NCBI RefSeq assembly: GCF_015752045.1
Contig: NZ_JADOUS010000002.1
Coordinates: 248,001-312,000 of the forward strand
Origin: Arthrobacter_D sp015752045
GTDB lineage: Bacteria > Actinomycetota > Actinomycetes > Actinomycetales > Micrococcaceae
DNA: 64,000 nucleotides
Direction: 5' to 3'
Positions 35,879 through 46,108 of the stretch are shown here, in pieces. The first letter of the stretch is position 1. The number at the start of each line of letters is the position of its first letter. The notes beneath the pieces are model-generated. The model was not told the DNA's origin, ran no database searches, and saw only the letters and a program-made list of their open reading frames with translations. The position numbers and the translations under genes are program-made.

Positions 35879-35914
35879 GGCTCGTCCGGCGGCTCGTCCG
35901 GCGGCTCGTCCTCC
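35879..35914. repeat. Three tandem 12-bp units upstream of ispE
   Basis: GGCTCGTCCGGC occurs twice perfectly and a third time with the last two to three bases changed. It lies in the 198-bp gap between ispE and the SGNH hydrolase gene. A second short direct repeat (CAGCGTCCCTT, twice) follows near 35960-35985. Function unknown. Confidence 0.6.
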
Positions 35915-36046
35915 GACCCGCCGTCGGCGTCAGGATCTGCCGTGGCGAAGGTCTTCCCAGCGTCCCTTCAGCGTCCCTTCAGGGTCCGTGGCGGACACTT
36001 GTCCTACCGACGCCGACCGCATCGATGGCCGGTCAGGGCTCGGACG

Positions 36047-36892
36047 ATGGCGGGGGGCCGCATGGACGGGAGAGGACGCAGACACCTCCGGGTGGCGGTG
36101 GAGGTCGGCGCGAAGATGGCCGTCGGCATCCTGCTCATGGTGACCGCCGCCGACGGCGGCAGCCTCACCGCACCGGCGACCACGGGGCCGGTGGCGGGGA
36201 GCGCCACCCGGTCGCCCCGCACAGCGTGCACCGATCCGATCAGCCACGGGCCCGGCCTGCAGGTGCCGGATCCCACCCGGACGGCGCTGCTGATCGGCGA
36301 CTCGCAGTCCGGTGGCGCGGCCGGCGTCCCCGCCGACCGGACCTGGACGCAGGCCGGGCTGCGCGCCGCAGGATACGACGTCAGGTATCTCGGGACAGGC
36401 GGCACGGGGTTCGTGGCCACGAACCGCGGCGGCGCGATGAACTACCCCTCGGCGCTGACCCGGGGACAGTGGGTCCTCCCGTGCGCCGATCCGGCGCTCA
36501 TCGTCATCGAGGGTGGCGGCAACGACGCCGCCCGGGGCGCGACCGACGCGCAGATCACCGCCGGTGCCGACACGGTCGTGGCCACGCTCAGCCGGACCTA
36601 CCCGTCATCGAGGATCGTGATGATCGGGACCCTGGCACGAGGAGCTGCCCATGGCGGTGGGAGGCGGACGGCGGTGGACGGCGTCCTGGGCGCCTTCGCC
36701 GCGAGCCACCACCTCCCGTTCATCGGCGTGGGTGACTGGGTGACCCGTTATCGGGCAGGCGACCAGCTGGCGGACGGGGTGCATCTCACCCAGGCCGGCC
36801 ATGACCATCTCGCCGGCGTGCTGGGAACCCGTCTGGACGACATGCAGCTCACCCAGCCCGACCTCGCCCGCGCTCGGCCGCACGGCGGGTGA
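36047..36892 (+). CDS. Secreted SGNH/GDSL-type hydrolase
   Basis: 281 residues. Block I is GDSQSGG with catalytic Ser86. Block III is GGGND, and block V DGVHLT supplies the Asp and His. These esterases often deacetylate polysaccharides or hydrolyse lipids. A hydrophobic segment at about residues 19-38 looks like a signal or anchor. ATG 36047 is used. ATG 36062 (after a run of six G) and ATG 36116 are in frame and also possible. The same frame continues far upstream to 32975, but that part is antisense to ispE and ABC-F and is not coding. It is the only plus-strand gene in an otherwise minus-strand housekeeping block. Confidence 0.8.
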   Translation: MAGGRMDGRGRRHLRVAVEVGAKMAVGILLMVTAADGGSLTAPATTGPVAGSATRSPRTACTDPISHGPGLQVPDPTRTALLIGDSQSGGAAGVPADRTWTQAGLRAAGYDVRYLGTGGTGFVATNRGGAMNYPSALTRGQWVLPCADPALIVIEGGGNDAARGATDAQITAGADTVVATLSRTYPSSRIVMIGTLARGAAHGGGRRTAVDGVLGAFAASHHLPFIGVGDWVTRYRAGDQLADGVHLTQAGHDHLAGVLGTRLDDMQLTQPDLARARPHGG

Positions 36893-36947
36893 TCCTGCTC
36901 CCGGCGGCCATCGGAGCGGCAGGGCGCAGGAGCACCCCCGGACGGCG

Positions 36948-37841
36948 TCAGGGAAGGGGCGCGGCGCCCGAGGCGTCCGCACGGGCCTCCGCGATGCGCG
37001 CGAACGCCGTGATGTCGAGGACCTCGCCGCGCGCGGTCGGGTCCACCCCGGCCGCCCGGAGGGCCTGCTCGGCCAGGACCGGGCTGCCGGCCCAGCCCGC
37101 GAGCGCCGCGCGCAGCGTCTTGCGGCGCTGGGCGAAGGCGGCGTCGATGACGGCGAACACCTGCTCGCGCGTCGCCGTCGTCACGGGGGGTTCCCGGCGG
37201 GTGAAGCGGACGAGGCCCGAGGCGATCTTCGGTGCCGGCCAGAACACGTTCATGCCGATCACCCCGGCCTTGGCCATGCTCGAGTACCAGGCGGCCTTCA
37301 CGGACGGGACGCCGTAGGTCTTCGACCCGGGAGGCGCGGCCAGCCGGTCCGCCACCTCGTCCTGCACCATGACGAGGCCGTGGCGGAGCGATGGGAAGCG
37401 CTCGAGCAGGTTCAGGACCACGGGCACCGCGACGTTGTAGGGCAGGTTGGCCACGAGCGAGGTGGGGTCATGCGGCAGCGTGGTCACGCGCAGGGCGTCC
37501 TCGAGGACGACGTCGAGGGACGCGGCGCGGTCGGGACGCCACCGGGCAACGGTGTCCGGCAGCTTGCCGGCGAGGACGGGGTCGATCTCGACGGCGACGA
37601 CACGCTCCGCGGCGTCGAGCAGGCCCAGGGTCAGGGACCCGAGGCCGGGACCCACCTCGAGCACGGTCTCGGCGGGGCCGAGGTTCGCGGCGGCGACGAT
37701 CCGACGGATGGTGTTGCCGTCGATCACGAAGTTCTGGCCGAGGGTCTTGGTGGGGCGGATGTCCACCTCGGCTGCCAGGCGGCGGATGTCCGCTGCTCCG
37801 AAGAGGGGTGCTGGCGGGCCTGCGGCGGGGGGCGTGGTCAC
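36948..37841 (-). CDS. rsmA: 16S rRNA (adenine(1518)-N(6)/adenine(1519)-N(6))-dimethyltransferase
   Basis: 297 residues, KsgA family. It dimethylates two adenosines in helix 45 of 16S rRNA with SAM. Motifs are GQNF, the SAM loop EVGPGLGSLT, EIDPVL, the catalytic NLPYNV and FWPAPKI. GTG 37841 is chosen because TACGAT lies exactly 6 nt upstream, so a leaderless start is likely. A longer frame to 38171 has no such support and reads through non-coding sequence. Confidence 0.95.
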   Translation of the reverse strand: MTTPPAAGPPAPLFGAADIRRLAAEVDIRPTKTLGQNFVIDGNTIRRIVAAANLGPAETVLEVGPGLGSLTLGLLDAAERVVAVEIDPVLAGKLPDTVARWRPDRAASLDVVLEDALRVTTLPHDPTSLVANLPYNVAVPVVLNLLERFPSLRHGLVMVQDEVADRLAAPPGSKTYGVPSVKAAWYSSMAKAGVIGMNVFWPAPKIASGLVRFTRREPPVTTATREQVFAVIDAAFAQRRKTLRAALAGWAGSPVLAEQALRAAGVDPTARGEVLDITAFARIAEARADASGAAPLP

Positions 37842-37847
37842 CCTGCC

Positions 37848-37853
37848 ATCGTA
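37848..37853 (-). promoter_or_regulatory. -10-like hexamer of rsmA (leaderless)
   Basis: TACGAT on the minus strand, separated from the GTG by GGCAGG. The identical hexanucleotide GGCAGG separates TAGCAT from the GTG of the O-mannosyltransferase gene. Confidence 0.5.
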
Positions 37854-38125
37854 TCGGTCCGGCCGTGCGGGATCAGGCGAGGGACGCGGCGGGTGCCGGA
37901 GCCGGCGACGCCTGGTGGAACCCCTGGTCTCAAGGGGGGCTCCGGGCGCCGCCGACCCGCTGGGCGGTCTCCCGGCTGGGAGGGGGACCACCGGTCTGCC
38001 GCCGACTTCCGGTCTCAGGAGAAGGGCGGCCGGGAAGGCATCGCCTGCGCCGGTGCGACGCGGCGGGCAGCTCTGCCTCTCCACGAACACTACGGAGGCG
38101 CTCGTGGCCGGACACGCGTGCCGAC

Positions 38126-38156
38126 CACCCGAGTGGACCGGGCGGACACTCGGGTG
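38126..38156. repeat. 10-bp inverted repeat, operator-like
   Basis: CACCCGAGTG (38126-38135) and CACTCGGGTG (38147-38156) are perfect inverted arms with an 11-bp spacer, so their centres are two helical turns apart. They are embedded in the rpfB-less gap. Confidence 0.55.
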
Positions 38157-38186
38157 CTGTCCACCGGCCACCCGTTTCCGGGCCCT

Positions 38187-38210
38187 CCGGTACGGGCCCG
38201 CCCGTACCGG
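38187..38210 (-). terminator. tatD terminator hairpin
   Basis: The perfect 11-bp arms CCGGTACGGGC and GCCCGTACCGG abut the tatD stop codon, with a 2-nt centre. There is no T-run. Confidence 0.6.
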
Positions 38211-39194
38211 TCAGTCCCAGCTGCCGTAGACGGCCTCGGTGTTGGCCGTCAGCCGTGCGCACAGGGCGTCGAGGTCGGCATCGAGGATCCCTGCCATGGC
38301 GCGCACGGTGTACGGCACGGCGTAGGAGGCGTTGGGCCGGCCGCGATACGGGTGCGGGGTCAGGAACGGGGCATCGGTCTCGGTCAGCACGAGCGCCGGA
38401 TCGGCCACGAGGAGGGCCTCGCGCAGGTTCGCGGCGTTCTTGAAGGTCACGGTGCCCGCGAACGACATGTACCACCCGTGCTCGTTGCAGGTCCTCGCGA
38501 GGTCCGCGTCACCCGAGAAGCAGTGCAGCACCACGCGGTCCGGCGCGGTGTCGGAGAGCAGTGTCGCCACGACGTCGTCGTGCGCCTCGCGGTCGTGGAT
38601 CTGCAGCGCCCTGCCCAGCCTGCGCGCGATGTCGATGTGGCTGCGGAAGGACGCCAGCTGGCTGTCCCGGCCGTCCTCGCCGGTCCGGAAATAGTCCAGG
38701 CCCGTCTCGCCGAGGGCGCGGATCCGCGGCCCGGCGGCGAGCTGCTCGATCTCCGAGAGCGCGTCGTCGAGCCTTCCCGCGGCGGCGAGCAGCGGGGCCT
38801 CGTTGGGATGCAGGGCGACCGCCCCGAGGAGCCGCGGATCCTGGTCGACGACGGCGGCCGTGAAGCGCGAGGACGCGAGGTCCGTGCCCACCTGGACCGC
38901 CCCCCGCACGCCTGCGGCCCCGGCGGCGTCGAGGGCCTCGCCGATCGACACCTCCACCGCCCCCTCCTTGAAGTCGAAGTGCGTGTGGTTGTCGATCACG
39001 GGCACCGGCAGCGGCTCCGGCAGCGGGAGGTAGGCACCCTTGCGGCGCCGTCGGGCGGCCGGACCATCCCCCGCCCCGTCGGCACTGGCACCGTCGGCAC
39101 CGTCGGAGGTCCCGGCATCCTCCGGTTCGCGGTAGGCGTGCGGTGTCTCCCCCACCGCGTAGGGGTGACGGACGGTCAGGGCGCTGGTACACAT
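38211..39194 (-). CDS. tatD: TatD family metal-dependent hydrolase
   Basis: 327 residues. A TIM-barrel nuclease/hydrolase with the metal ligands HTH (in IDNHTHFDF), Glu in GETGLDYF, His in LQIHDREA and VLHCFSG, and Asp in TETDAPFL. It has an unusual N-terminal extension of about 60 residues before the barrel, rich in Ala, Gly, Asp and Arg. The ATG has TAGGCT 7 nt upstream, suggesting a leaderless mRNA. The gene diverges from the MoxR operon. Confidence 0.9.
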   Translation of the reverse strand: MCTSALTVRHPYAVGETPHAYREPEDAGTSDGADGASADGAGDGPAARRRRKGAYLPLPEPLPVPVIDNHTHFDFKEGAVEVSIGEALDAAGAAGVRGAVQVGTDLASSRFTAAVVDQDPRLLGAVALHPNEAPLLAAAGRLDDALSEIEQLAAGPRIRALGETGLDYFRTGEDGRDSQLASFRSHIDIARRLGRALQIHDREAHDDVVATLLSDTAPDRVVLHCFSGDADLARTCNEHGWYMSFAGTVTFKNAANLREALLVADPALVLTETDAPFLTPHPYRGRPNASYAVPYTVRAMAGILDADLDALCARLTANTEAVYGSWD

Positions 39195-39201
39195 GGTCCA
39201 C

Positions 39202-39207
39202 AGCCTA
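39202..39207 (-). promoter_or_regulatory. -10-like hexamer of tatD (leaderless)
   Basis: TAGGCT on the minus strand, 7 nt before the ATG. The same hexamer precedes rsmI and the DUF3499 gene. Confidence 0.45.
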
Positions 39208-39381
39208 GTTGTGGTGCGGAACTAATCGCCCGGGAAGCAAGTTGAGCTAGTAACCTGTTGAATCATTCAGCTCGGTCTGTCCTGCCCAGCGCCGGAACGG
39301 CCGCGGCCGTTCCCTGCGTGTCGAGCGATCCCGGCCCTCCGGTACCGTTCGGCGCGGCAGCCGCACGCATGGAGGATAGCC

Positions 39382-40401
<1,020 letters not shown>

Positions 40402-40446
40402 CACTCCCCCGTCCCGGTTCCGCCACCTAGCGCCCGGCGGCCTCTG

Positions 40447-41985
40447 ATGAATCCCATCGAGAAACTCCCCTCGGGCTTCCTCACCGTGCGCGGCTGGGGG
40501 TTCGTCCTCAGCGCCGTGGTCGCCCTGCTCTCCGCGCAGGTCCTCGGCCGCCGGGACCTCCTCTATGTCGGTGTCCTGCTGCTCGCCCTGCCGCTGGCCT
40601 CCGTCGTCGTCCTCCGGCTCGTGAGACCGCGGTTCACGGTGAGCCGCCGGTTCCAGCCGCAGACCATGGAGATCGGCTCCACGACCACCGTCACGCTCTC
40701 CCTCACGGCGAGCGTCGCGGGTGGAGCGAGCATCGCCATGGAGGAGCAGCTCCCCCCGCGGTTCGGCCTGGCACCCCGGTTCAGCTACCCCTCCCGCAAC
40801 CCGACCCGCGACGGCGTCTCGCTCTACGAGTACCGGATCCGCTCCGCCTCGCGGGGCGTCTACGAGATCGGGCCCGTCACGGCCGAATTCACGGACCCGT
40901 TCGGCCTCGGGAAGTCGCGCCGCGTCCTCGGCACGGCGGACCCGCTCGTGGTCACCCCCGCGCCGGTCGAACTGCTCGTCTCCGCGCTCGCCGGGTCCCG
41001 TGGCAACGACGGCATGGCCGCGACGCGACGCCAGGCCAACCCGAGCGACGACGACGTCATGACGCGCGAGTACCGGCACGGCGATTCCCTGCGGCGCGTG
41101 CACTGGGCCGCGACGGCGCGCCACAGCGAGCTCATGGTGCGCCAGGAGGAATCCGTCACCACGCCGCAGGCCACCCTGCTGCTGGACCAGCGGCACCACA
41201 GTTTCAGTACCGGATTCAGCGCTGTCTTCGGCGCCGACGCGGCCGGCGACAGCGCGCTGTCCACATCGCCGACCTTCGAGTGGGCCGTGACCGCCGCCAT
41301 GTCGATCAGCGCGCACCTGCTCGAACGCAACTACGCGCTGCGGTTCCTGGACCAGCAGGGGGCGCCCGCGCTCCTGCACTCGCCCTCGGCACCGTTCCCG
41401 TCCGAGGAGGAGCACCACGGCCAGGGTGCCGTCGAGGGCATCGCCGAGGGACTCGCGGCACTCGAACTCGCCCCCGAGGCCGGGCACCGCTCGCAGGGCC
41501 ACAACGAACACTCGGGCAGCACCGCCGTGCGGGCCGGCGAGGCGGCCCGCACGGCCGTGCGCCGCGTCCGCCGGAGAGCAGCCGAGACACCCCTGAAGAG
41601 CCCGCACGCCAGGACCCAGCACGCGGCCTTCGGCGACGACCTGCTGGACCGGCTCGCCGCGAACCGGCACCGCGGGCCGCTGATCGCGGTCCTCGGCCTG
41701 ATCACCACGGAGGAGGCACGGGCCCTGGCGTCGGCCGCCGACTACGGGTCGCCGGCCTACGCCATCCTCGCCACCGAGCGGCCTGCCGAGTCTCAGCGGC
41801 AGCTCGACCTCCTGCGCGAGGCCGGCTGGCATGCCACGGCGGCCTCGCGCTCGGCCGGGCTGCCCGTCGTCTGGGCCGGCCTCGAACACGCCGTCGGCCC
41901 GCGGCCCGCGCAGGCCTCCCCCGCGGCGGGCCCGACGCCCCCGGGGCGTCCCTCCCGCGCCCCGGTCCCCGGGGGGCCGGCATGA
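40447..41985 (+). CDS. DUF58 domain-containing membrane protein
   Basis: 512 residues. Two N-terminal transmembrane helices (about 13-58), a beta-rich region, then the DUF58 signature REYRHGDSLRRVHWAATAR at about 207-225. A middle segment of about 340-400 is Arg/Ala/Glu-rich, and the C-terminus is Pro-rich. Its stop overlaps the start of the transglutaminase gene (ATGA). Works as partner of the upstream MoxR ATPase in this gene family. Precise function unknown. Confidence 0.9.
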   Translation: MNPIEKLPSGFLTVRGWGFVLSAVVALLSAQVLGRRDLLYVGVLLLALPLASVVVLRLVRPRFTVSRRFQPQTMEIGSTTTVTLSLTASVAGGASIAMEEQLPPRFGLAPRFSYPSRNPTRDGVSLYEYRIRSASRGVYEIGPVTAEFTDPFGLGKSRRVLGTADPLVVTPAPVELLVSALAGSRGNDGMAATRRQANPSDDDVMTREYRHGDSLRRVHWAATARHSELMVRQEESVTTPQATLLLDQRHHSFSTGFSAVFGADAAGDSALSTSPTFEWAVTAAMSISAHLLERNYALRFLDQQGAPALLHSPSAPFPSEEEHHGQGAVEGIAEGLAALELAPEAGHRSQGHNEHSGSTAVRAGEAARTAVRRVRRRAAETPLKSPHARTQHAAFGDDLLDRLAANRHRGPLIAVLGLITTEEARALASAADYGSPAYAILATERPAESQRQLDLLREAGWHATAASRSAGLPVVWAGLEHAVGPRPAQASPAAGPTPPGRPSRAPVPGGPA

Positions 41986-44402
41986 CCTCCACCCTCTCGC
42001 GTCCCGCGTCGACGCCGGCTCCCCCCACGCCGCGGCCGGTTCCCCCGACCGATCCCTGGCACTGGGCCGTCACGGGAGCCGCGCTGCTCACCGTGCTCGC
42101 GGCGTCGACCAGCCTCAACGGCGTCGTCGAACCGTGGACGTGGCTCCGCCCCGTCCTCCAGACACTCGTCCCCGTGCTCCTCGCCATGGCGCTGACCCGG
42201 ACCCTGCGCCTCAGCGGCGTGCTCACGGCGCTGGTCGGCGTACTCGCGCTCGTCGGCGCCCTCACCGCGCGGTTCTTCCCGCAGCAGAGCGTCCTCGGCA
42301 TCATCCCCGGGCCGGGAACCCCGCTCGAGCTGCAGCGCCTCCTCGCCCAGGCGGAGGAGACCGTCGTCTCCCAGGTCGCGCCCGTCCTGCCGGGAGCGGG
42401 ACTCGTCCTGGTCCTGTGCGCCGCCCTCGGGCTCATCGCCATCATCATCGACATCTTCTCCACGACCATCCGCATGCCGGCGGCGAGCGGCCTCGGGCTC
42501 TTCGCGGTCCTGGTCACCCCCGCCGTCGTGAAGCCCGACGGCGTGGGGATGCCCGCCTTCGTGGCGACCGTCGTGGCGTTCCTGCTGCTTCTGGCCGTCG
42601 CGCAGCGCCGGGAGGACCGCCTCGCCTCGAGCGGCGCTCGCGCCTCCTCCGGCTTCGCGGGCCGGGCGGCGATCATCGGCGCGGCGGCGCTCGCCGTGAC
42701 GGTGGCCCTGCCCGCGATCATCCCGGGATTCAACTCCGGGGCGTTCCCGCAGGGCGCCCGGGTCAACGTGTGGGGCAACGCCACCGGGCTGAACCCCGCG
42801 GTGACCCTCGGCAACGACCTCCGCAACCCCACGGGCTTCGGCCGCATCACCTACTCCACCAACTCCGACGTCCCCCTGTACCTCCGCGCGGTCACCCTCG
42901 AGGATTTCAGCGGCCGCCGCTGGGAACCCGATCAGCGGATCAACGACCGCGAGAGGGGCGTGGCCGAGATCGGCGCGGAGGCCGGCACGCCGGAGAACCC
43001 TCCCGAGAGCAGCACGGTGTTCACCCGCGTCACGACGCAGAGCTACGCGAGCCCCTGGCTCCTGACCCCCTATGCGCCCGCGGGCGTCACGAACCTCGCC
43101 GGGGCGTGGGCGTGGGATCCGGCGAACCTGTCCATCCTCGCCACCGACGGCGGGTCGACCGCGCGCCAGGAGTACCTGGTGCAGAGCCGTTCCGCCGACC
43201 TGACGCGCGAGGGACTCGGCGTGATCGGGCCCTCGGACGCCGATGCCGTCGCCGAGGTCTTCACGGCGCTGCCGGACGACACCCCGGAGATCGTCCGCAC
43301 GAGGACCGCGGAGGTCACGGACGAATTCGTGAACCCCTACGACAAGGCCATCGCCATCCAGAGCTACCTGCGCGGCCCCGACTTCTCCTATTCGGTGGAG
43401 GCCCCCGTGGATGGCGGGTACGACGGCAACGGCATGGATGTGATGGCCCGCTTCCTCGAGGCGAAATCCGGGTACTGCGTGCACTACGCCGGCACGATGG
43501 CGGTCATGGCGCGTGCGGCGGGCATCCCCAGCCGCGTGGCGATCGGCTATACCCCCGGCAGCCCCACCGGCGACACCACGGAGGGCCCCCTGGGCACGGA
43601 GCTCCGCGAATTCGTCGTCGACTCCCGCAACGCGCACGCATGGCCCGAGCTGTACTTCGAGGGCGTGGGCTGGGTCCAGTTCGAACCCACGCCCTCCCGC
43701 GGCGTGGTGCCCACCTACGCGCAGCAGGCGTTCTCCCCGGTCGGGCCCCGGGCGGACGATACCGATGCGCTGAACCCCGGCGGCAATCCGGGCCCCCCGG
43801 ACCCGTCGGCGTCCGCGACCGACCCCGCGGAGGAGGGTGTGCAGGCCGGGGGCGGAGCCGCGCAGGACGAGGCCCGGCCCGTGGCGGGTACGCTGGCCGG
43901 CTTCGGCCTGACCCTGCTCGCGCTCCTGCCGGTCCTCCTGCGGACGGCGAGGACCAGGGCCCGCCGCCGCACCGTCACCGTCGGCGAGGCCGCGGGCGGC
44001 GTCGGGGGCACGGGTGGCAGTGCTGGCGACCGTGCGGCGACCGCCGCCTGGGCCGAGACCACCGAGATCGCCGGTGACTACGGCTACGCACTGGAGCCCA
44101 CCGACACGCCCCGCACCTTCGCCGGCCGGCTCAGCCGTGACGCAGGATTCGAGGGCGACCCCGCGACGTCCCTCTCCCGCCTGCGCACGGCCTACGAGTT
44201 CGAGGAGTACGCCGACCACGGAACGACCGGCCCCGCGTCCCTCCCGGCGTCGACCCGTGCACGGCGGGCTGCGCCGCGCTGGGACGACGTCGACACCGTC
44301 ACGCGCGCGCTCCGCCGACGCAGTTCCTGGTCCACCCGGGTCCGGGCGAGGATGCTCCCGCAGTCACTGCTCAACCGGTTCCGGAGCAGCGGACGCCGCT
44401 GA
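41982..44402 (+). CDS. DUF3488/transglutaminase-like membrane protein
   Basis: 806 residues. The N-terminal half has about six transmembrane helices (within 20-250). An external transglutaminase core follows with Cys499 in SGYCVHYAG and His552 in RNAHAWPELYF. After an acidic Pro-rich linker comes another transmembrane helix (about 635-655) and a cytosolic C-terminal domain. The start at 41982 overlaps the DUF58 stop. The longer frame from 41280 lies inside DUF58 and is rejected. Likely cross-links or cleaves envelope proteins or peptides; substrate unknown. Confidence 0.92.
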   Translation: MTSTLSRPASTPAPPTPRPVPPTDPWHWAVTGAALLTVLAASTSLNGVVEPWTWLRPVLQTLVPVLLAMALTRTLRLSGVLTALVGVLALVGALTARFFPQQSVLGIIPGPGTPLELQRLLAQAEETVVSQVAPVLPGAGLVLVLCAALGLIAIIIDIFSTTIRMPAASGLGLFAVLVTPAVVKPDGVGMPAFVATVVAFLLLLAVAQRREDRLASSGARASSGFAGRAAIIGAAALAVTVALPAIIPGFNSGAFPQGARVNVWGNATGLNPAVTLGNDLRNPTGFGRITYSTNSDVPLYLRAVTLEDFSGRRWEPDQRINDRERGVAEIGAEAGTPENPPESSTVFTRVTTQSYASPWLLTPYAPAGVTNLAGAWAWDPANLSILATDGGSTARQEYLVQSRSADLTREGLGVIGPSDADAVAEVFTALPDDTPEIVRTRTAEVTDEFVNPYDKAIAIQSYLRGPDFSYSVEAPVDGGYDGNGMDVMARFLEAKSGYCVHYAGTMAVMARAAGIPSRVAIGYTPGSPTGDTTEGPLGTELREFVVDSRNAHAWPELYFEGVGWVQFEPTPSRGVVPTYAQQAFSPVGPRADDTDALNPGGNPGPPDPSASATDPAEEGVQAGGGAAQDEARPVAGTLAGFGLTLLALLPVLLRTARTRARRRTVTVGEAAGGVGGTGGSAGDRAATAAWAETTEIAGDYGYALEPTDTPRTFAGRLSRDAGFEGDPATSLSRLRTAYEFEEYADHGTTGPASLPASTRARRAAPRWDDVDTVTRALRRRSSWSTRVRARMLPQSLLNRFRSSGRR

Positions 44403-44417
44403 GGCCCGCGCATCCGG

Positions 44418-44458
44418 ACGCACGAAGGCCGGCACCGCGGGTGCCGGCCTTCGTGCGT
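44418..44458. terminator. Bidirectional terminator hairpin
   Basis: Perfect 19-bp arms (44418-44436, 44440-44458) with a 3-nt loop lie between the convergent transglutaminase and semialdehyde dehydrogenase genes. Confidence 0.85.
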
Positions 44459-44478
44459 GCCCGGAGGAGTTCCGCGTC

Positions 44479-45960
44479 CTAGGAGGCGTTGGGGTCCGCG
44501 ATCCCCACGTACTGCGTATACAGGTACTCCTCGATGCCCTCCGCGCCGCCCTCGCGGCCCAGGCCCGACTGCTTGACGCCGCCGAAGGGTGCCGCGGCAT
44601 TGGATACGACGCCGGCGTTGAGGCCCAGCATGCCCGTGTCGAGCCGCTCGCCCATGCGGAGGCCGCGGTTGAGGTCGCGCGTGAAGACGTAGGCGACAAG
44701 GCCGTACTCGGTGTCGTTCGCCAGCTCCACCGCCTCGTCCTCGGTGCTGAACGTGATGATCGGCGCCACGGGTCCGAAGATCTCCTCCTGCATGATGCGC
44801 GAGGAGCGGGGCACGTTCGTGAGGACGGTGGCCTGGTAGAAGTAGCCGTCGCCCGTCACGGGGGCGCCTCCGGTGACGGCGACCGCGCCGTCGCCGACGG
44901 CCGCGGTCACCAGCTCGTGGACCTTGTCGCGGCTCTTCCGATCGATCAGCGGGCCGAGCTTCGACGCGTCCTCCGTGCCGCGCGCCGGGGTCATACCCTG
45001 CATGCGCTCGGCGAGGGCGGCGGCGAAGCGGTCGGCCACCGATTCGTGGACGATGAAGCGGTTGGCCGCCGTGCACGCCTCGCCCATGTTCCGGAGCTTC
45101 GCCAGCATCGCCCCGGTCACCGCGGCGTCGAGGTCGGCGTCCTCGAACACGACGAACGGCGCATTGCCGCCGAGCTCCATGGAGGTCCGCAGCACGTTCT
45201 TGGAGGCTGCCGCGAGGAGGTTGCGGCCCACCGGGGTGGACCCGGTGAAGGAGAGCTTCCGCAGGCGCGCATCCTCGATGAGCGGCCCGGTGACATCACC
45301 CGCGGTGGTGGTGTTGACGATGTTCAGCACACCGGCGGGGAGGCCCGCCTCCTGCAGGACGGTGGCGAACAGCGAGGACGTGAGCGGCGTCAGGTTCGCG
45401 GGCTTGAGCACCATCGTGCAGCCGGCGGCGATGGCCGGCGCGATCTTCCGCGTCGCCATGGCCAGGGGGAAGTTCCACGGCGTGATGAGCAGGCACGGGC
45501 CCACGGGCTTCTTGCTCACGAGCAGGCGCGACTTCCCGTCCGGGGAGACCGAGTACCGGCCCGAGGTGCGCACGGCCTCCTCGGAGAACCAGCGCAGGAA
45601 CTCGGCGCCGTAGGTGACCTCGCCGCGTGCCTCGGCCAGCGGCTTGCCCATCTCGAGCGTCATCAGCAGGGCGAATTCGTCGGCGCGCGCGGTGACCAGG
45701 TCGAAGGCCCGCCGCAGGATCTCGCCCCGCTCGCGCGGAGCGGTGCGCGCCCAGTCGGCCTGCGCGGCGACGGCGGCGTCGAGTGCTGCCATGCCGTCCG
45801 CGGGCGTCGCGTCCGCCAGCGTGAGCAGGGTGCGGCCGGTCGCCGGGTCCTCGACGTTGAAGGTGGCACCGGACGTCGAGGCCCGCCACTCCCCGTTGAT
45901 GAGGAGCCCGGTGGGCACCTTGTCGAGTACTGCCTTCTCCTGGTCGGCGGTGACAGCCAT
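44479..45960 (-). CDS. gabD: NAD(P)-dependent succinate-semialdehyde dehydrogenase
   Basis: 493 residues. An aldehyde dehydrogenase with TPWNFPLAM, the cofactor segment FTGSTPVGR, the base Glu in MELGGNAPF and the nucleophile Cys in GEACTAANRF. The C-terminal GGVKQSGLGREGG is typical of the GabD class, which oxidises succinate semialdehyde to succinate in GABA breakdown. The ATG has GAAGGAG 7 nt upstream. No gabT or permease is adjacent, so the physiological route is open, and other semialdehyde substrates remain possible. Confidence 0.88.
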   Translation of the reverse strand: MAVTADQEKAVLDKVPTGLLINGEWRASTSGATFNVEDPATGRTLLTLADATPADGMAALDAAVAAQADWARTAPRERGEILRRAFDLVTARADEFALLMTLEMGKPLAEARGEVTYGAEFLRWFSEEAVRTSGRYSVSPDGKSRLLVSKKPVGPCLLITPWNFPLAMATRKIAPAIAAGCTMVLKPANLTPLTSSLFATVLQEAGLPAGVLNIVNTTTAGDVTGPLIEDARLRKLSFTGSTPVGRNLLAAASKNVLRTSMELGGNAPFVVFEDADLDAAVTGAMLAKLRNMGEACTAANRFIVHESVADRFAAALAERMQGMTPARGTEDASKLGPLIDRKSRDKVHELVTAAVGDGAVAVTGGAPVTGDGYFYQATVLTNVPRSSRIMQEEIFGPVAPIITFSTEDEAVELANDTEYGLVAYVFTRDLNRGLRMGERLDTGMLGLNAGVVSNAAAPFGGVKQSGLGREGGAEGIEEYLYTQYVGIADPNAS

Positions 45961-46108
45961 TGTGAGCTCCTTCGCGAAGATTCGGGGCGCGCCCCGACGG
46001 GGGCATTCCCGCTCACGCTAGACCCGGCGGTGAACGGGTGTCCAGTAAGGGCTGCACCACGGAACGTCATTCCCTTTGGACGAGTGCACAGCACCCGGAG
46101 CGTCCGCG

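Larger units (their letters stand above)
37842..38210. other. 369-bp non-coding gap where rpfB is usually found
   Basis: Between tatD and rsmA many actinobacteria carry a resuscitation-promoting factor gene. Here no frame on either strand shows an Rpf or G5 domain. The gap holds the rsmA -10-like hexamer, a 10-bp inverted repeat and the tatD terminator. Confidence 0.6.

Noticed and set aside
36948..38171. 407-residue version of RsmA
   Set aside because: The additional 110 residues are low-quality Pro/Arg-rich sequence across the non-coding gap. The usual family length and the -10 hexamer support GTG 37841.
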